DNA from: JBKQHQ01 sp052148715
Lineage (GTDB): Bacteria; Pseudomonadota; Alphaproteobacteria; Rhizobiales; Xanthobacteraceae
Direction of reading: 5' to 3'
Assembly (NCBI GenBank): GCA_052148715.1
Contig: JBKQHQ010000216.1
Span: 62,001-126,000 of the forward strand
Length of the DNA stretch: 64,000 bases
Part shown: positions 17,928 to 26,499 of the stretch, piece by piece
Numbering within the stretch: position 1 is the first letter of the stretch
Layout of the letters: each line of letters starts with the position of its first letter
The notes under the pieces: generated by a model
Told to the model about the DNA's origin: nothing
The model's database searches: none
Seen by the model: the letters and a program-made list of their open reading frames with translations, nothing else
Translations under genes and position numbers: made by a program

Positions 17928-18420
17928 GTTGCCCCCTGATGGGAATCCAATCTTCGCTCGTGGTGGCCGAATTTCGAAGGCAGCCGAAGCCGGTCTACCA
18001 TATTCAGTTTCCGAACGGTGCCGTAGAATTGCCAGCTTAGCGGCTCAGCGCGCGTTCCTCCGGTGGGCGGAGTGGCCGACTCCAAGCTTGGAGCCCCCGC
18101 TGACCATCGTCGCCGACCTTCTCCGCGCAACTGTCGCCCTAATGTCGGCTCAGGGTCAACTGCAGCCGATAATGTCCGGCGTCGGTGACGATGCGAACGG
18201 CAGGAATGCTCCGAAACCGGACCGTCGGACGGCCTCCGCCAGGGCGGCAGGTCAGTGCCAGAAAGCGACATTGCGCGCGCGACTCGACACCACGACGGTA
18301 TGGTCGTCTGAACTTCGGGTGCGACCCTGGCCCGTACTCGACCGATGTGCGACACCCAAAGGATGCTGATGTCCTTCCGGACACGTCGGTGACGCCCTGC
18401 CGCCACAACAAGGCTCACGT
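17928..18420. other. Intergenic region carrying repeat copy B
   Basis: About 490 bases with no gene recognised apart from the dispersed repeat near 18147-18275. Frames here are disrupted or consist only of repeat sequence. Confidence 0.5.
18147..18275 (+). repeat. Dispersed intergenic repeat, copy B
   Basis: The core 18167-18260 is nearly identical to 15901-15994 (one substitution) and in the same orientation, 2.27 kb away. The two copies bracket the Nmad3-like pair and the small membrane protein as direct repeats. Confidence 0.85.
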
Positions 18421-19503
18421 TCACGGCAATGAGTTCAGCAGTTCGACCAGGTAATGTTTCCAGAGTTCCGGATATCGTGAACCGAAATGACCGTGGGACT
18501 TGTCGCTCGCGGGAACAACGACCGAGCGGGCGTTGGGAATTTTCGAGACCGCCCGCTCGACGAAGCCCATTTCCAGCACATTGGCCATGTCGTCGGCGAA
18601 GTTGACCGCGAGAAGCCGCGCCTTGATTTTGCCGATGTCCGGTCCGGGATCGTAATCCCACGAGGCGTCGAAACCGTATAGATAATCGTTGGCGTCAAGG
18701 CGGCGGGCGTCCTCGACGATCTTGTTGAACAACTCGACGGATTTCGCCCGGTTCGGCGCCGCTTCAAAGGTGCGCACGCGGCTTTCGGTCATGATGTGCT
18801 GGACCGGAAGGACGAATATCCAGTGCGACGGCTGCTTGACGTAGTCGCCGCCGTTGTAGTCAGGATCGTTGCGGATCGACTCGACGATGATGCGCCGCCA
18901 AAGGAAATTGGTGCCGGCCACGGGTCCGGGCAGCGACACGAGCGGCATCAAACCGTCCATCATGTCGGGATACTTCTCGCCCCACAGCCACGTATGCATG
19001 GCACCCATCGAGAGACCGATCACGAGTCGCAGATGGTCAATGCCCAGACCTTCGGTCACGAGCAGCTTCTGCGCCTCGACCATGTCGTTGTAGCCATAAT
19101 GCGGAAATTTGGCGCGCAGGCCGTCGCTCGGTTTGCTTGAGCCGCCACATCCGACCGCATCCGGTATGATCAGATAGTATTTCGCGCTGTCGAGGGGCTG
19201 TCCACTCCCGAACAGCTGACCGCCGAGATTGTCGAGAATGGCTTTTCCGCTGCCGTTGGTGCCATGCAATAGTAACACGGCGTTGGTGACGTGACCGGCC
19301 GCGTTGCGTTGCGGCGTCCCAAGGGTCACGTAATGCTGGCGCAGTTCGGGCAAGGTCTCGCCGTTCTGGAAACGGAAGTTGCGGACAACGGAGTTGCCTT
19401 CCTTGCGAATCGAATCCTGCGCGTGGCCGAGGCTGTATAATCCGCCCGTGGCACAAAGACCGATCAGCGCGACAATGAAAGACCGCTTCAACCTGAAGGC
19501 CAT
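18421..19503 (-). CDS. Exported alpha/beta hydrolase, homoserine acetyltransferase (MetX)-like fold
   Basis: A 360-residue protein with a signal peptide (hydrophobic 9-24, cleavage likely after GHA near 28). The body follows the MetX-like alpha/beta hydrolase pattern: LLLHGTNGSG (oxyanion region), LIIPDAVGCGGSSKP, nucleophile elbow GLSMG with Ser165, and a C-terminal DKSHGHFGS that supplies the catalytic His. AAGGAGG precedes the ATG at 19503. Export argues against a biosynthetic acyltransferase and for a periplasmic esterase or hydrolase; the substrate is unknown. Confidence 0.88.
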   Translation of the reverse strand: MAFRLKRSFIVALIGLCATGGLYSLGHAQDSIRKEGNSVVRNFRFQNGETLPELRQHYVTLGTPQRNAAGHVTNAVLLLHGTNGSGKAILDNLGGQLFGSGQPLDSAKYYLIIPDAVGCGGSSKPSDGLRAKFPHYGYNDMVEAQKLLVTEGLGIDHLRLVIGLSMGAMHTWLWGEKYPDMMDGLMPLVSLPGPVAGTNFLWRRIIVESIRNDPDYNGGDYVKQPSHWIFVLPVQHIMTESRVRTFEAAPNRAKSVELFNKIVEDARRLDANDYLYGFDASWDYDPGPDIGKIKARLLAVNFADDMANVLEMGFVERAVSKIPNARSVVVPASDKSHGHFGSRYPELWKHYLVELLNSLP

Positions 19504-19864
19504 ATCAATCCTCCTTATGCGGCATATGCATGCGGGTGCCTGCCCAAAGGGGCGGCGTACCAGAGCATGGCCATCCATCCAGTCGTCCTGCGCATTTAGG
19601 TGCCTTCCCCCGGCTCGGGGCTACCACCTTCAACTGAAGCGATCAAAACAGGAAATCGTGGCTAGCGAAATGGCGAAGTAGTTCAGTTTGCGACGCAGAG
19701 ATCCCGAGCCGCACGCGTCGGCTCAGGGTCATCTACAGCCATGGCCCGTTCGCGCCAAAAACCAGCTGGCGACGGGAATGCTCCGAAACCTGACACGAAT
19801 CGGGCTCACACCGCGACGGAAACTCAATGTTTGGTTGGGGCAATTTTATTGAGCACCGGGCAAC
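19504..19864. other. Intergenic region with partial dispersed repeat
   Basis: About 360 bases with no gene. A partial diverged repeat copy spans roughly 19717-19795 (GGCTCAGGGTCATCTACAGCC ... GGGAATGCTCCGAAACC), same orientation as copies A and B. Confidence 0.5.
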
Positions 19865-21505
19865 TTAGGGCTTTTCGGCCGGCGCGTCCGCGGTCTGCCC
19901 CTTCTTCAACTCCTCCAGTCGCACCCGCGCCAGCGTCCCGTAGATGCTGTCGCCGTGGCGTCGGACGAAGTCTTCCAACACCGCGGTACTCGTCGTGTCC
20001 TTGACCGCCGTCCAGGCTAGGGCCGCCGGATCGGCGGTGGGCGGCGCCATCACTTGGACTTTACCTCGCAAGAAGAACTCGCCGATCAGGGACAACGATA
20101 GTTCGGGCAACTGCGCGTGCTTGGTCGACTCGTACACATCGGCACTTATCCGGCGGAAGATCACGCCGATCTCGTCCCGCGCTTCGATATGCTTTAGGAA
20201 CGCCGCCGTGTAGGGGCTGTTGCGCTCGGTCCCGTCGGCCGCGGTGCGGCCGGCCTGCGTTGCGTAGGCAACGATCATGCCCTGCGGTGCGTCGATCCTG
20301 GCAAGCCCGCGCTGCAATGACGCCGCCCGGGTCAGCCCAATCGTTCGCTTCAGGTCTTCAGCCAGCGGGTTGTCGCGGCATGAATCGAGCACAAGGATGC
20401 GCACGCTCCTCGCTGGTTGTAGATCGGCGACGACCTCGTCGACCCGCGTCATCCGGCGGAGGTCAGCCTCGTCGGTGAGCTTGGCGTCGATCGGCATCAG
20501 ATAGTTGACGCCGGCGAATTGCAGCGCGTGGCCGCTGTAGTAGAAGAGCGCGACGTCCGCGTCGCGTGCCGCGCGCGCAAAGCGGATGGTCGCGTCGTCC
20601 ATGCCAGCCCTGTCGAGATCGAGGCCGACGATCGTCTCGAAGCCGCTGCGCTTGAGGGCTGCGGCAACATCCTGGGCATCGTTGCGTGGGTTGGAAAGGC
20701 GCGGCGCGCTGGAATAGGTACCGTTACCGATGACCAGCGCGATGCGACGCTCGGCCACCGCCGGATTTCCCGGCGATGCGGTACCGGGCGGCTTGCTTAG
20801 CGCCTGAGAGACGCTGCTCGGCGGCGCCGCGTCGGGGCCGGAGGGCGCCGCCTGCGGCGCGGCGAGCGCCGCCAGCCGTTCGCGCGCCGTATCGTGCGCC
20901 CATTTGCCCTTTTCGTATTTCTGCGGAACCGCGAGTGCCTGCTTGAAGTCGGCCCTGGCCCGCTCGACGTCGCCGTTTTTTTCGTAGGCGAGCCCGCGGC
21001 GCGTATAAGCTGCCGTATAGCTGGGATCGAAGAGGATCGCCTGGCCATAGTCCGCGATCGCGCGGTCGACGTCCCCCTTGGCAAGCCACGCTTCGGCGCG
21101 GGCGCTAAACGACATGGCGAATTTCGGGCTGAGCCGGATCGCCTCGGTCAGATCGGCGATCGCGCGGTCGGGCTCACCTTTGGTAACGTACGCGTCGCCG
21201 CGATCGTGCCACGCGATGACCAGAGCCGGATTCTGCCGGATCGCCTGGTCGTAGTCCGCAATGGCGCGGTCGAGTTCGCCCTTGCTCTGATAACTGACGC
21301 CCCGGTTCACAAACGCGGAGGCGCGGTTTCCGGTGGTCTCATGGGTGCCGCGAGCAAGCACCGTTGTGCAGCCGGCGATGGCCCGGTCGGCATCCTCCGA
21401 TTGCTCACAATCGCTCCACGCCTTATCGGCCGCAAGCACCGGCGCGCCGGTGCCTGCGAGCAGTGCGGCGAGAATGAGACTGCATCGCGTCATCGTCGAT
21501 CGCAT
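19865..21505 (-). CDS. Exported TPR-caspase-like protease (peptidase C14 family)
   Basis: A 546-residue protein with a signal peptide (cleavage near VLAA at 25), four to five TPR-type repeats (about 60-210, each ending in a DRAIADY-type helix), a proline/alanine linker, and a caspase-like p20 domain (about 253-480). The catalytic dyad is visible: His326 in YYSGHALQF and Cys376 in VLDSCRDNPL, with ALVIGNGTY starting the fold. Secreted caspase-like proteins of this type are common in rhizobia, and substrates are not defined here. The ATG at 21505 begins the signal peptide; the longer upstream frame is not needed. A paralogue lies at 59464-60738. Confidence 0.9.
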   Translation of the reverse strand: MRSTMTRCSLILAALLAGTGAPVLAADKAWSDCEQSEDADRAIAGCTTVLARGTHETTGNRASAFVNRGVSYQSKGELDRAIADYDQAIRQNPALVIAWHDRGDAYVTKGEPDRAIADLTEAIRLSPKFAMSFSARAEAWLAKGDVDRAIADYGQAILFDPSYTAAYTRRGLAYEKNGDVERARADFKQALAVPQKYEKGKWAHDTARERLAALAAPQAAPSGPDAAPPSSVSQALSKPPGTASPGNPAVAERRIALVIGNGTYSSAPRLSNPRNDAQDVAAALKRSGFETIVGLDLDRAGMDDATIRFARAARDADVALFYYSGHALQFAGVNYLMPIDAKLTDEADLRRMTRVDEVVADLQPARSVRILVLDSCRDNPLAEDLKRTIGLTRAASLQRGLARIDAPQGMIVAYATQAGRTAADGTERNSPYTAAFLKHIEARDEIGVIFRRISADVYESTKHAQLPELSLSLIGEFFLRGKVQVMAPPTADPAALAWTAVKDTTSTAVLEDFVRRHGDSIYGTLARVRLEELKKGQTADAPAEKP

Positions 21506-21942
21506 GCAATGCCCCAAATGCTGATTCGAGGATTGTCCCGCTGCGGGCGCATAGTAGGCAATCGGCACAACTCGCGCCAGTCCGACCACTCTGTGAGTTA
21601 TGCTCCGCAGCACTGTGACCAAGCCTCTATCAGCCGAACTGGCTGACCGGGTGGGCACAAGCCAATTGATACCGGATCGCAGCAACTTAAGACCAGCGGT
21701 CAGCGGTCCGGTCCTGATTGGGTCCGGGCTGTGCGAAAACACGGACGCCTTCCGCGAGACTAGAAGGATCTTGATGCGATTGCGTCGCCTTGGAGACTGA
21801 TGATGCTGACAACGTGGTGGCCGACTCCGTTTCGAGGAATTGCATTTTGGGGAATCTGCGCCAAATGGGCTTGCTCTTGAAGCCGGAATTGGCCGATCCG
21901 CAGTCCGATGATATGTTCCTTGCAGCTTTGAAGGAGGGCACG
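21506..21942. other. Divergent intergenic region
   Basis: About 440 bases between the divergent caspase and deazaflavin-type genes. It should hold promoters for both. No gene or clear operator was recognised. Confidence 0.4.
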
Positions 21943-22404
21943 ATGGCGGAAGCGAAACTCGCTCCGAACCTGCCGGGCTGGATGGTCGAGCACGCGAACC
22001 GCTATCTTGCTAGCGGCGGAACCGACGGGCACATGTACAAGATAGCCGTGCCCGGGCGAGGTGAGATCACGGCGCCGGCGCTGCTGCTAACCACCACCGG
22101 CCGCAAGTCTGGCGATAAGTTCATATTCCCGCTGTTTTACGGAACGGACGGCGGCAGTTACTTCATAATCGCTTCAAAGGGAGGCGCGCCCCAAGATCCG
22201 GGGTGGTATCGCAACATTCTCGCGAACCCCGACGTCGAAATACAAGTCGGGACTAAGAAGATGAACGCGCGGGCCAGGACAACGGCGGGCGAGGAGCGCG
22301 TCCGACTTTGGGAAAAGGCGCTCGAATTTTGGCCGCCCTACGCCGACTATCAGCTCAAGACCGAGCGCGAGATACCGGTGGTCGTGCTGGATCCGGTCCA
22401 TTAG
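21943..22404 (+). CDS. Deazaflavin-dependent nitroreductase (DDN)-family protein
   Basis: A 153-residue split beta-barrel protein of the F420H2-dependent quinone reductase/nitroreductase family: LLTTTGRKSGDKFIFPLFYG (cofactor-binding loop), SYFIIASKGG, PGWYRNILANPDVEIQVG and RVRLWEKALEFWPPYADYQ. These match actinobacterial Ddn-like enzymes; alphaproteobacterial members may use another flavin. The ATG at 21943 is chosen because GAAGGAGGG lies just upstream; the in-phase upstream extension is not conserved-looking. Single gene; cofactor and substrate unproven. Confidence 0.88.
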   Translation: MAEAKLAPNLPGWMVEHANRYLASGGTDGHMYKIAVPGRGEITAPALLLTTTGRKSGDKFIFPLFYGTDGGSYFIIASKGGAPQDPGWYRNILANPDVEIQVGTKKMNARARTTAGEERVRLWEKALEFWPPYADYQLKTEREIPVVVLDPVH

Positions 22405-22466
22405 GGTACGCGGCGGTCGGCCGCCGCACCGAGGGCATGGCGCTGTTCGCAGCCGGGATGGTCCGC

Positions 22467-22540
22467 TAACCCTCCGAAACTCACCGTGGGAGCGGACGTC
22501 CCGGATCGGCGGCACCGTGCCAGAAGCTGACATTCGCCTG
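22467..22540 (+). repeat. Dispersed repeat, diverged partial copy
   Basis: CCGCTAACCCTCCGAAACTC..CCGTGCCAGAAGCTGACATTC retains the order of elements found in copies A-C (CTCCGAAAC, then GTGCCAG, then GACATT) but with heavy divergence. Tentative family membership. Confidence 0.4.
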
Positions 22541-22542
22541 AA

Positions 22543-22764
22543 TTATTTTCTCCAAAAAGGCTTTGCAATCTCGGCATCCAAATCGGCAGCACAGCCGAGG
22601 TCGCTGCGCTCGTTATAGGCGTACTGGGCGAGCTCCCAGCGGGATCGAGAGCGGCGTCGCCATTCTCGCAGGACTTCGGTTACAATTCGGACCGTTGCCA
22701 GGATCAAGTTTACTGTGGGCTGTTCGCGGGCAGCATTATGGCCATGTGAGACGATATCCGTCAT
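22543..22764 (-). CDS. DUF1127 (YjiS-like) small protein
   Basis: A 73-residue protein. The C-terminal half, VLREWRRRSRSRWELAQY, then DLGCAADLDAEIAKPFWRK, is the DUF1127 pattern (W-R-x-R-x-RxELAxL, DIGLxRxDxxxExxKPFWR). AGGAGG precedes the ATG at 22764. DUF1127 proteins have been linked to RNA metabolism and phosphate or stress responses in Agrobacterium and Rhodobacter; no specific role follows here. Adjacent to a gene-remnant stretch. Confidence 0.8.
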   Translation of the reverse strand: MTDIVSHGHNAAREQPTVNLILATVRIVTEVLREWRRRSRSRWELAQYAYNERSDLGCAADLDAEIAKPFWRK

Positions 22765-22796
22765 TTGCGCCTCCTGCGGCTTCACGCCAACATCGA

Positions 22797-23120
22797 CTAT
22801 TGCCTGCGCAAAGTCAGTGGGTGCCTCTTGAGGAGGATTGTGCCCGCGACGCATGGTTTCTTGCGCGATCCCGTGAGCGCATACCAGACAGGATTGTCGA
22901 GTGCTTCCGTCATGATAGGGCCTCGATCGTCCGGTGGATGGCGCCGCTGGCGTCGCTATCCTCCGCGAGAGGAAACAGCACCGCCTGCTTGAGGCCCGCC
23001 TTGAGCAACACGCTGATCCTCGCCGCGACGGTCATCGGCTGTACCGGCGGGGCTGAGGGTCAAAACCATCCCGTCGCTCACAGCACGCATTGCCCCTAAC
23101 CAGACCTTGCGGCCGCCGCT
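22797..23120 (-). pseudogene. Remnants of an LLM oxidoreductase C-terminus and a GNAT N-terminus
   Basis: Reading leftward from about 23120, one frame gives AVSDGMVLTLSPAGTAD, then after a frame change VAARISVLLKAGLKQAVLFPLAED to a stop at about 22912. This fits the C-terminus of an LLM-class flavin oxidoreductase (compare VAARIxxLxxAGxxxxVLFPL). The stop overlaps in ATGA fashion the start of MTEALDNPVWYALTG, which resembles the N-terminus of a GNAT acetyltransferase and stops after 38 codons. Both are too short and disrupted to work, so I read this as the collapsed junction of a former two-gene operon. Confidence 0.4.
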
Positions 23121-23145
23121 GAGTTGGGCTCCGGCGCACTACCGT

Positions 23146-24063
23146 TTATGCCAGTGCGACCACAAAGCCGGCGCGTGGAAAATGCACGCAAACCTCGCCG
23201 ATCTCACGATCACTGCGTCGGATCACGATCTCATGGACGTCCGAGGCGACCAATTCACCGACAACCGGGTCGCGTCCAGTATCGTCCGGCGTGACGGTAA
23301 CGATCTGGCCAGGTTTCCGACCGATGGGATCCTGCAGATCGACGGTCGCCCGAGCGATCGATGTGGCATCCCTTGCTACATCAAGCGCTTGTTGCGCGCT
23401 CATTTGGCTTCGGCTGCCATGGCCGATAGCCGCAATGCGCTCAGCCCAAGTCAGGAGTCTCGGAAAGCCGTCGAGCGGCGCCGCCGCCGATCCGAAATTC
23501 CGTCGCAAGAACCAAACCGGATGATAGGCGGCGAGATCGGCGAGGCCAGCGGCAGGGCCTTGCAAGAACGAGCGCCCGTCAGCCAGCGTCTGATCCAGCC
23601 AATCGAAATGCGCGCGCAGCTGATCGAGCAGGTTCGGCACTGCCGCCATCATTGCGGCGGGGTCTATATTTCGGCCGGAGAATTTGGCTCGGTCATCAAG
23701 AAATCCCTCGGGCAACGCGTCGGGCTTCTTCGCGAATGCCATGCTGACAGCTGGGCTGAACGTTGTCTTCTCGGCCCACCAGGCAAGCGCGTCGGCCGCG
23801 CCGCGGCCGGCTGGATAAAAGCTCGGGGTGGGGTGCCGACGCTCGAGTTCGCGCATGATCAACTGGCTATCGCAATAGATGTCCGCGCCGATCTGCAACA
23901 CCGGCGTTTTACGGTAGCCTCCTGTCAGCGCCGTCAGGTCGGGTTTTGGCATAATCACGGGGATCTCCACCGATCTCCATGCCAGGCCCTTGAGACCAAG
24001 ACCAATCCGCACTTTCTCCGAATAGGGAGAGATCTCGTAGTGGTGCAGGATGATATCGGTCAT
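23146..24063 (-). CDS. Glutathione S-transferase family protein
   Basis: A 305-residue protein. The N-terminal thioredoxin-like GST domain (1-80) has YEISPYSEKVRIGLGLKGL, the cis-proline-containing KTPVLQIG, and DSQLIMRELE, which binds the glutathione glutamyl group. A helical GST C-terminal domain follows to about 215. The remaining 90 residues are an extra domain (IARATVDLQDPIGRKPGQIVTV...) seen in some bacterial GST-like proteins. GAGG lies upstream of the ATG at 24063. Probably co-transcribed with the upstream hydrolase, 94 bases away, suggesting a detoxification pair; substrate unknown. Confidence 0.88.
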   Translation of the reverse strand: MTDIILHHYEISPYSEKVRIGLGLKGLAWRSVEIPVIMPKPDLTALTGGYRKTPVLQIGADIYCDSQLIMRELERRHPTPSFYPAGRGAADALAWWAEKTTFSPAVSMAFAKKPDALPEGFLDDRAKFSGRNIDPAAMMAAVPNLLDQLRAHFDWLDQTLADGRSFLQGPAAGLADLAAYHPVWFLRRNFGSAAAPLDGFPRLLTWAERIAAIGHGSRSQMSAQQALDVARDATSIARATVDLQDPIGRKPGQIVTVTPDDTGRDPVVGELVASDVHEIVIRRSDREIGEVCVHFPRAGFVVALA

Positions 24064-24157
24064 CGAGACGGCCTCGTTTTTGGGATAGTGCGTCCCCTGG
24101 ATTTTCGCCACAGGGTCTGGGCACTCCATTGAAGCGTTTGAGTGAGATCAGTCTGCG

Positions 24158-25021
24158 CTATGCCGCCAGCAGATGCTCACGCAACAGTTTGTTGAACACT
24201 TCCGCTCGCTCCTCGGGGAAGAAGATTCGCGCTCCCTTCAACTCGACGGGTGGCTTTGCTCCAGGAATCGTATCGGCCAGCCAGTGCGCCCACTTCACTG
24301 GAAAGTAGATGTCATCCGTGCCCCAAACGATAAGGGTCCGAGCCTTTAGCTGGCGTAGCCGCGGCTCGATCGACACCGTGTGCTTATTATCGAAAGCCGC
24401 CACGAAGCGCTGAAGGTCGCGCGTACGCTGTTCGGTCCGCACCTGGGGCCGCAAATAATTTTCGATGTCCTCGTCCGATACGTTCTCGGGGTGCTCGTAG
24501 GCCGGTCCCAGCGCCTGCGGCGAGCGATAAATCGTTTTGTCAGCGAGCATCGCGTTTATCGTGTCGCGCAGCCCGCCCGCGATCGCCATGTCGACGAAGG
24601 GTTTGAACGCTTCCGGCGGCCAGTTATCGTGGGTATCACAGTTGGTGAGCGTCAAGCTCAGCACACGATCGGGATTCGTCACCGCGAAGATTTGCGCGAT
24701 ACCGCCGCCGCTATCGTTGCCGACCAGGTCGACCTTATCGATCTTGAGCGCGCCGAGGGCCTCGCGCAGCATATTGGCGTTGGCGGTGGCGGACACATCT
24801 TGATTTGGATCGATCTCGGTGTCGCGATGGGTCAGCAAATCCACGGCGATGCACCGACGCGTATCGGACAATCCCGTCAATTGACGACGCCAGACATGCT
24901 TGTTCAGCACGACACCGTGGACGAACAACGCTACTGGACCGGAACCGGCCTCGCTATAGCTGATGCGCCCCGAAGGGGTGTCCATGCTGCGTTTCGTGAG
25001 TGCGGTCTGTTGGTTGCCCAC
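24158..25021 (-). CDS. Alpha/beta hydrolase with possible Asp nucleophile
   Basis: A 287-residue alpha/beta hydrolase starting at a GTG with AAGGAG 6 bases upstream. It shows LFVHGVVLNKHVW (oxyanion loop) and the elbow LVGNDSGGGIAQ. In this elbow the position matching the nucleophile of haloalkane dehalogenases and epoxide hydrolases is Asp103, with Ser104 next. WGTDDIYFP supplies the usual acidic residue. Where the catalytic His normally sits, the sequence reads GARIFFPEER, without His, a variant I associate with one subfamily. Activity is therefore uncertain. Followed by the GST gene and preceded by an AraC regulator on the same strand. Confidence 0.88.
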   Translation of the reverse strand: MGNQQTALTKRSMDTPSGRISYSEAGSGPVALFVHGVVLNKHVWRRQLTGLSDTRRCIAVDLLTHRDTEIDPNQDVSATANANMLREALGALKIDKVDLVGNDSGGGIAQIFAVTNPDRVLSLTLTNCDTHDNWPPEAFKPFVDMAIAGGLRDTINAMLADKTIYRSPQALGPAYEHPENVSDEDIENYLRPQVRTEQRTRDLQRFVAAFDNKHTVSIEPRLRQLKARTLIVWGTDDIYFPVKWAHWLADTIPGAKPPVELKGARIFFPEERAEVFNKLLREHLLAA

Positions 25022-25140
25022 GACTTACTCCTTCGGAATCGCCGCGTAGCGTTGCGCTCGGAGAAGACGGGAAGGAGAGCGTCGGCTCTACCATAATCTT
25101 TAGCGATCTTACGGCCAGCAGGCAGCGCACTTCGGGGAAC

Positions 25141-25962
25141 TTACGAGGAGCGTTGAAACGCCAACGGAGTAAGGCCGTAAGCTTGCTTGAATGCGGTACT
25201 GAAATGGCTGTAGCTTGAAAAACCGAGGTCGAATGCCAAGCCCGTCAAATCGGGACATTTATCAAGCAGGTCGAGCGCCCGGGCGAGGCGCAATTGAAGC
25301 TGGTAGCGGTAAAGCGGCAGACCCTCGACTTGGCGAAACACCTGAGTGAGATAGACCGGCGAGACGCCGACGGCGCCGCCGATCTCAGCCAACGTCCAAC
25401 GACGTCCAAGGTTTGAGGAAAGCGCAAGTTTAGCGCGGTCCACGAGTTTTTGCCGCCCTACGCTGCCGGATGCGGCGTATGATGTGTGCTTCCCGAGGGC
25501 GCGGCTTACCAGCGAAAGGATCAAATCCTCCGCTTCAAGAGTCTCGGCCATTCCGCGGGCGAGACGATGACGCACAAGTGCCGCGAGCAACTGTACGCGC
25601 GCAGCGATGCGCATGCGAGGTCGATTGAAAACTGTTCGATCTTTGGCGTGGAGGACATCGGCAGGCACAAGTTCTAACAGCGTCGCCTCATCGATTCCGA
25701 TCGACAGACTCGCATCGCCGCCTTCAACAGGATGGCTGACTCGATAAGGTTCACTTTCATTAAAGAACACCACCTGATTCGCTTCCGCGACTGTCTCAGC
25801 CTGGCCCGTATGATGCACGTAGACGCCGCGATAAGGAAACACGAGGTGCGTTGTGGTGACGCACTCCTCGTCACTTTTGTGCCTGCAAGTGCCTGAGCAC
25901 AAAACGTCCCACGCCGCCACGGTGTCGGTCGCCAGAAGTAGGTGAGAGTTGATTTCAGTCAT
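25141..25962 (-). CDS. AraC-family transcriptional regulator
   Basis: A 273-residue regulator. The N-terminal half is a cupin-like sensor region (LVFPYRGVYVHHTG, NQVVFFNESEPYRVSHP). The C-terminal 100 residues carry the double helix-turn-helix: WTLAEIGGAVGVSPVYLTQVFRQVEGLPLYRYQLQLRL and the second helix ending LAFDLGFSSYSHFSTAFKQAYGLTP, the standard AraC/XylS signature. Located just upstream of the hydrolase-GST pair on the same strand, so it is a likely local regulator. An operator was not identified. Confidence 0.92.
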   Translation of the reverse strand: MTEINSHLLLATDTVAAWDVLCSGTCRHKSDEECVTTTHLVFPYRGVYVHHTGQAETVAEANQVVFFNESEPYRVSHPVEGGDASLSIGIDEATLLELVPADVLHAKDRTVFNRPRMRIAARVQLLAALVRHRLARGMAETLEAEDLILSLVSRALGKHTSYAASGSVGRQKLVDRAKLALSSNLGRRWTLAEIGGAVGVSPVYLTQVFRQVEGLPLYRYQLQLRLARALDLLDKCPDLTGLAFDLGFSSYSHFSTAFKQAYGLTPLAFQRSS

Positions 25963-26499
25963 TCTTCAACTTTCGCCCTGGCCGCGTCGACCTCAGCAGC
26001 TTTGCTTGCCGGCCGCCGGCTCTTCGCCGGCTATTCTGAATGGGCAGACTCATCAGGCATAGGAGCGGCACATAGATCCCAAGAACGCGACACGCTGCCA
26101 CAAGAACCTCGAAGCCGACATCGAACCATGCGAGCCAAGCAAGGAAGGCCCCGTTGCAAAATCATGCGTGTCGGGACCATTCCAGCGCGCCCTGAAGCAG
26201 GGCTATTCAATCTTAAGCTGCAACCGGATCGGACCGCAATTGTCGCCGATTGGATTATTTCGCGTCCACGGCCCCACTGCTTGCGCCTAAACTAAAGTAG
26301 CGCGAGGTCCGATCAGGGTCAATTGCGGCTGACAAGGTTCGGCGCCCTTGACCCTGCGATGACGGGAATGGTCCGAAACCGGACCGTCGGACCGCTGCCC
26401 GACGCGGCAAGTCAGTGCCGCTTTCGGACTCTCGCACTGCAAAAGAAGATGGTGCGACCGTCCGAGCGAGACCTGCCGCCCGATGGGTGAGCCAGCGTC
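25963..26499. other. Intergenic region with dispersed repeat copy C
   Basis: About 540 bases; no gene recognised. It contains repeat copy C near 26315-26440. The remainder shows no RBS-linked open frame of note. Confidence 0.5.
26315..26440 (+). repeat. Dispersed intergenic repeat, copy C
   Basis: AGGGTCAATTGCGGCTGAC, GGGAATGGTCCGAAACCGGA, CCGTCGGAC and GGCAAGTCAGTGCC are shared in order with copies A and B, same orientation, with more substitutions and an internal difference after the first block. Confidence 0.7.

Noticed and set aside
21943..22404. Evidence that this organism makes coenzyme F420
   Set aside because: A DDN-family protein and an LLM protein alone do not show F420 use; no biosynthesis genes are in the window.
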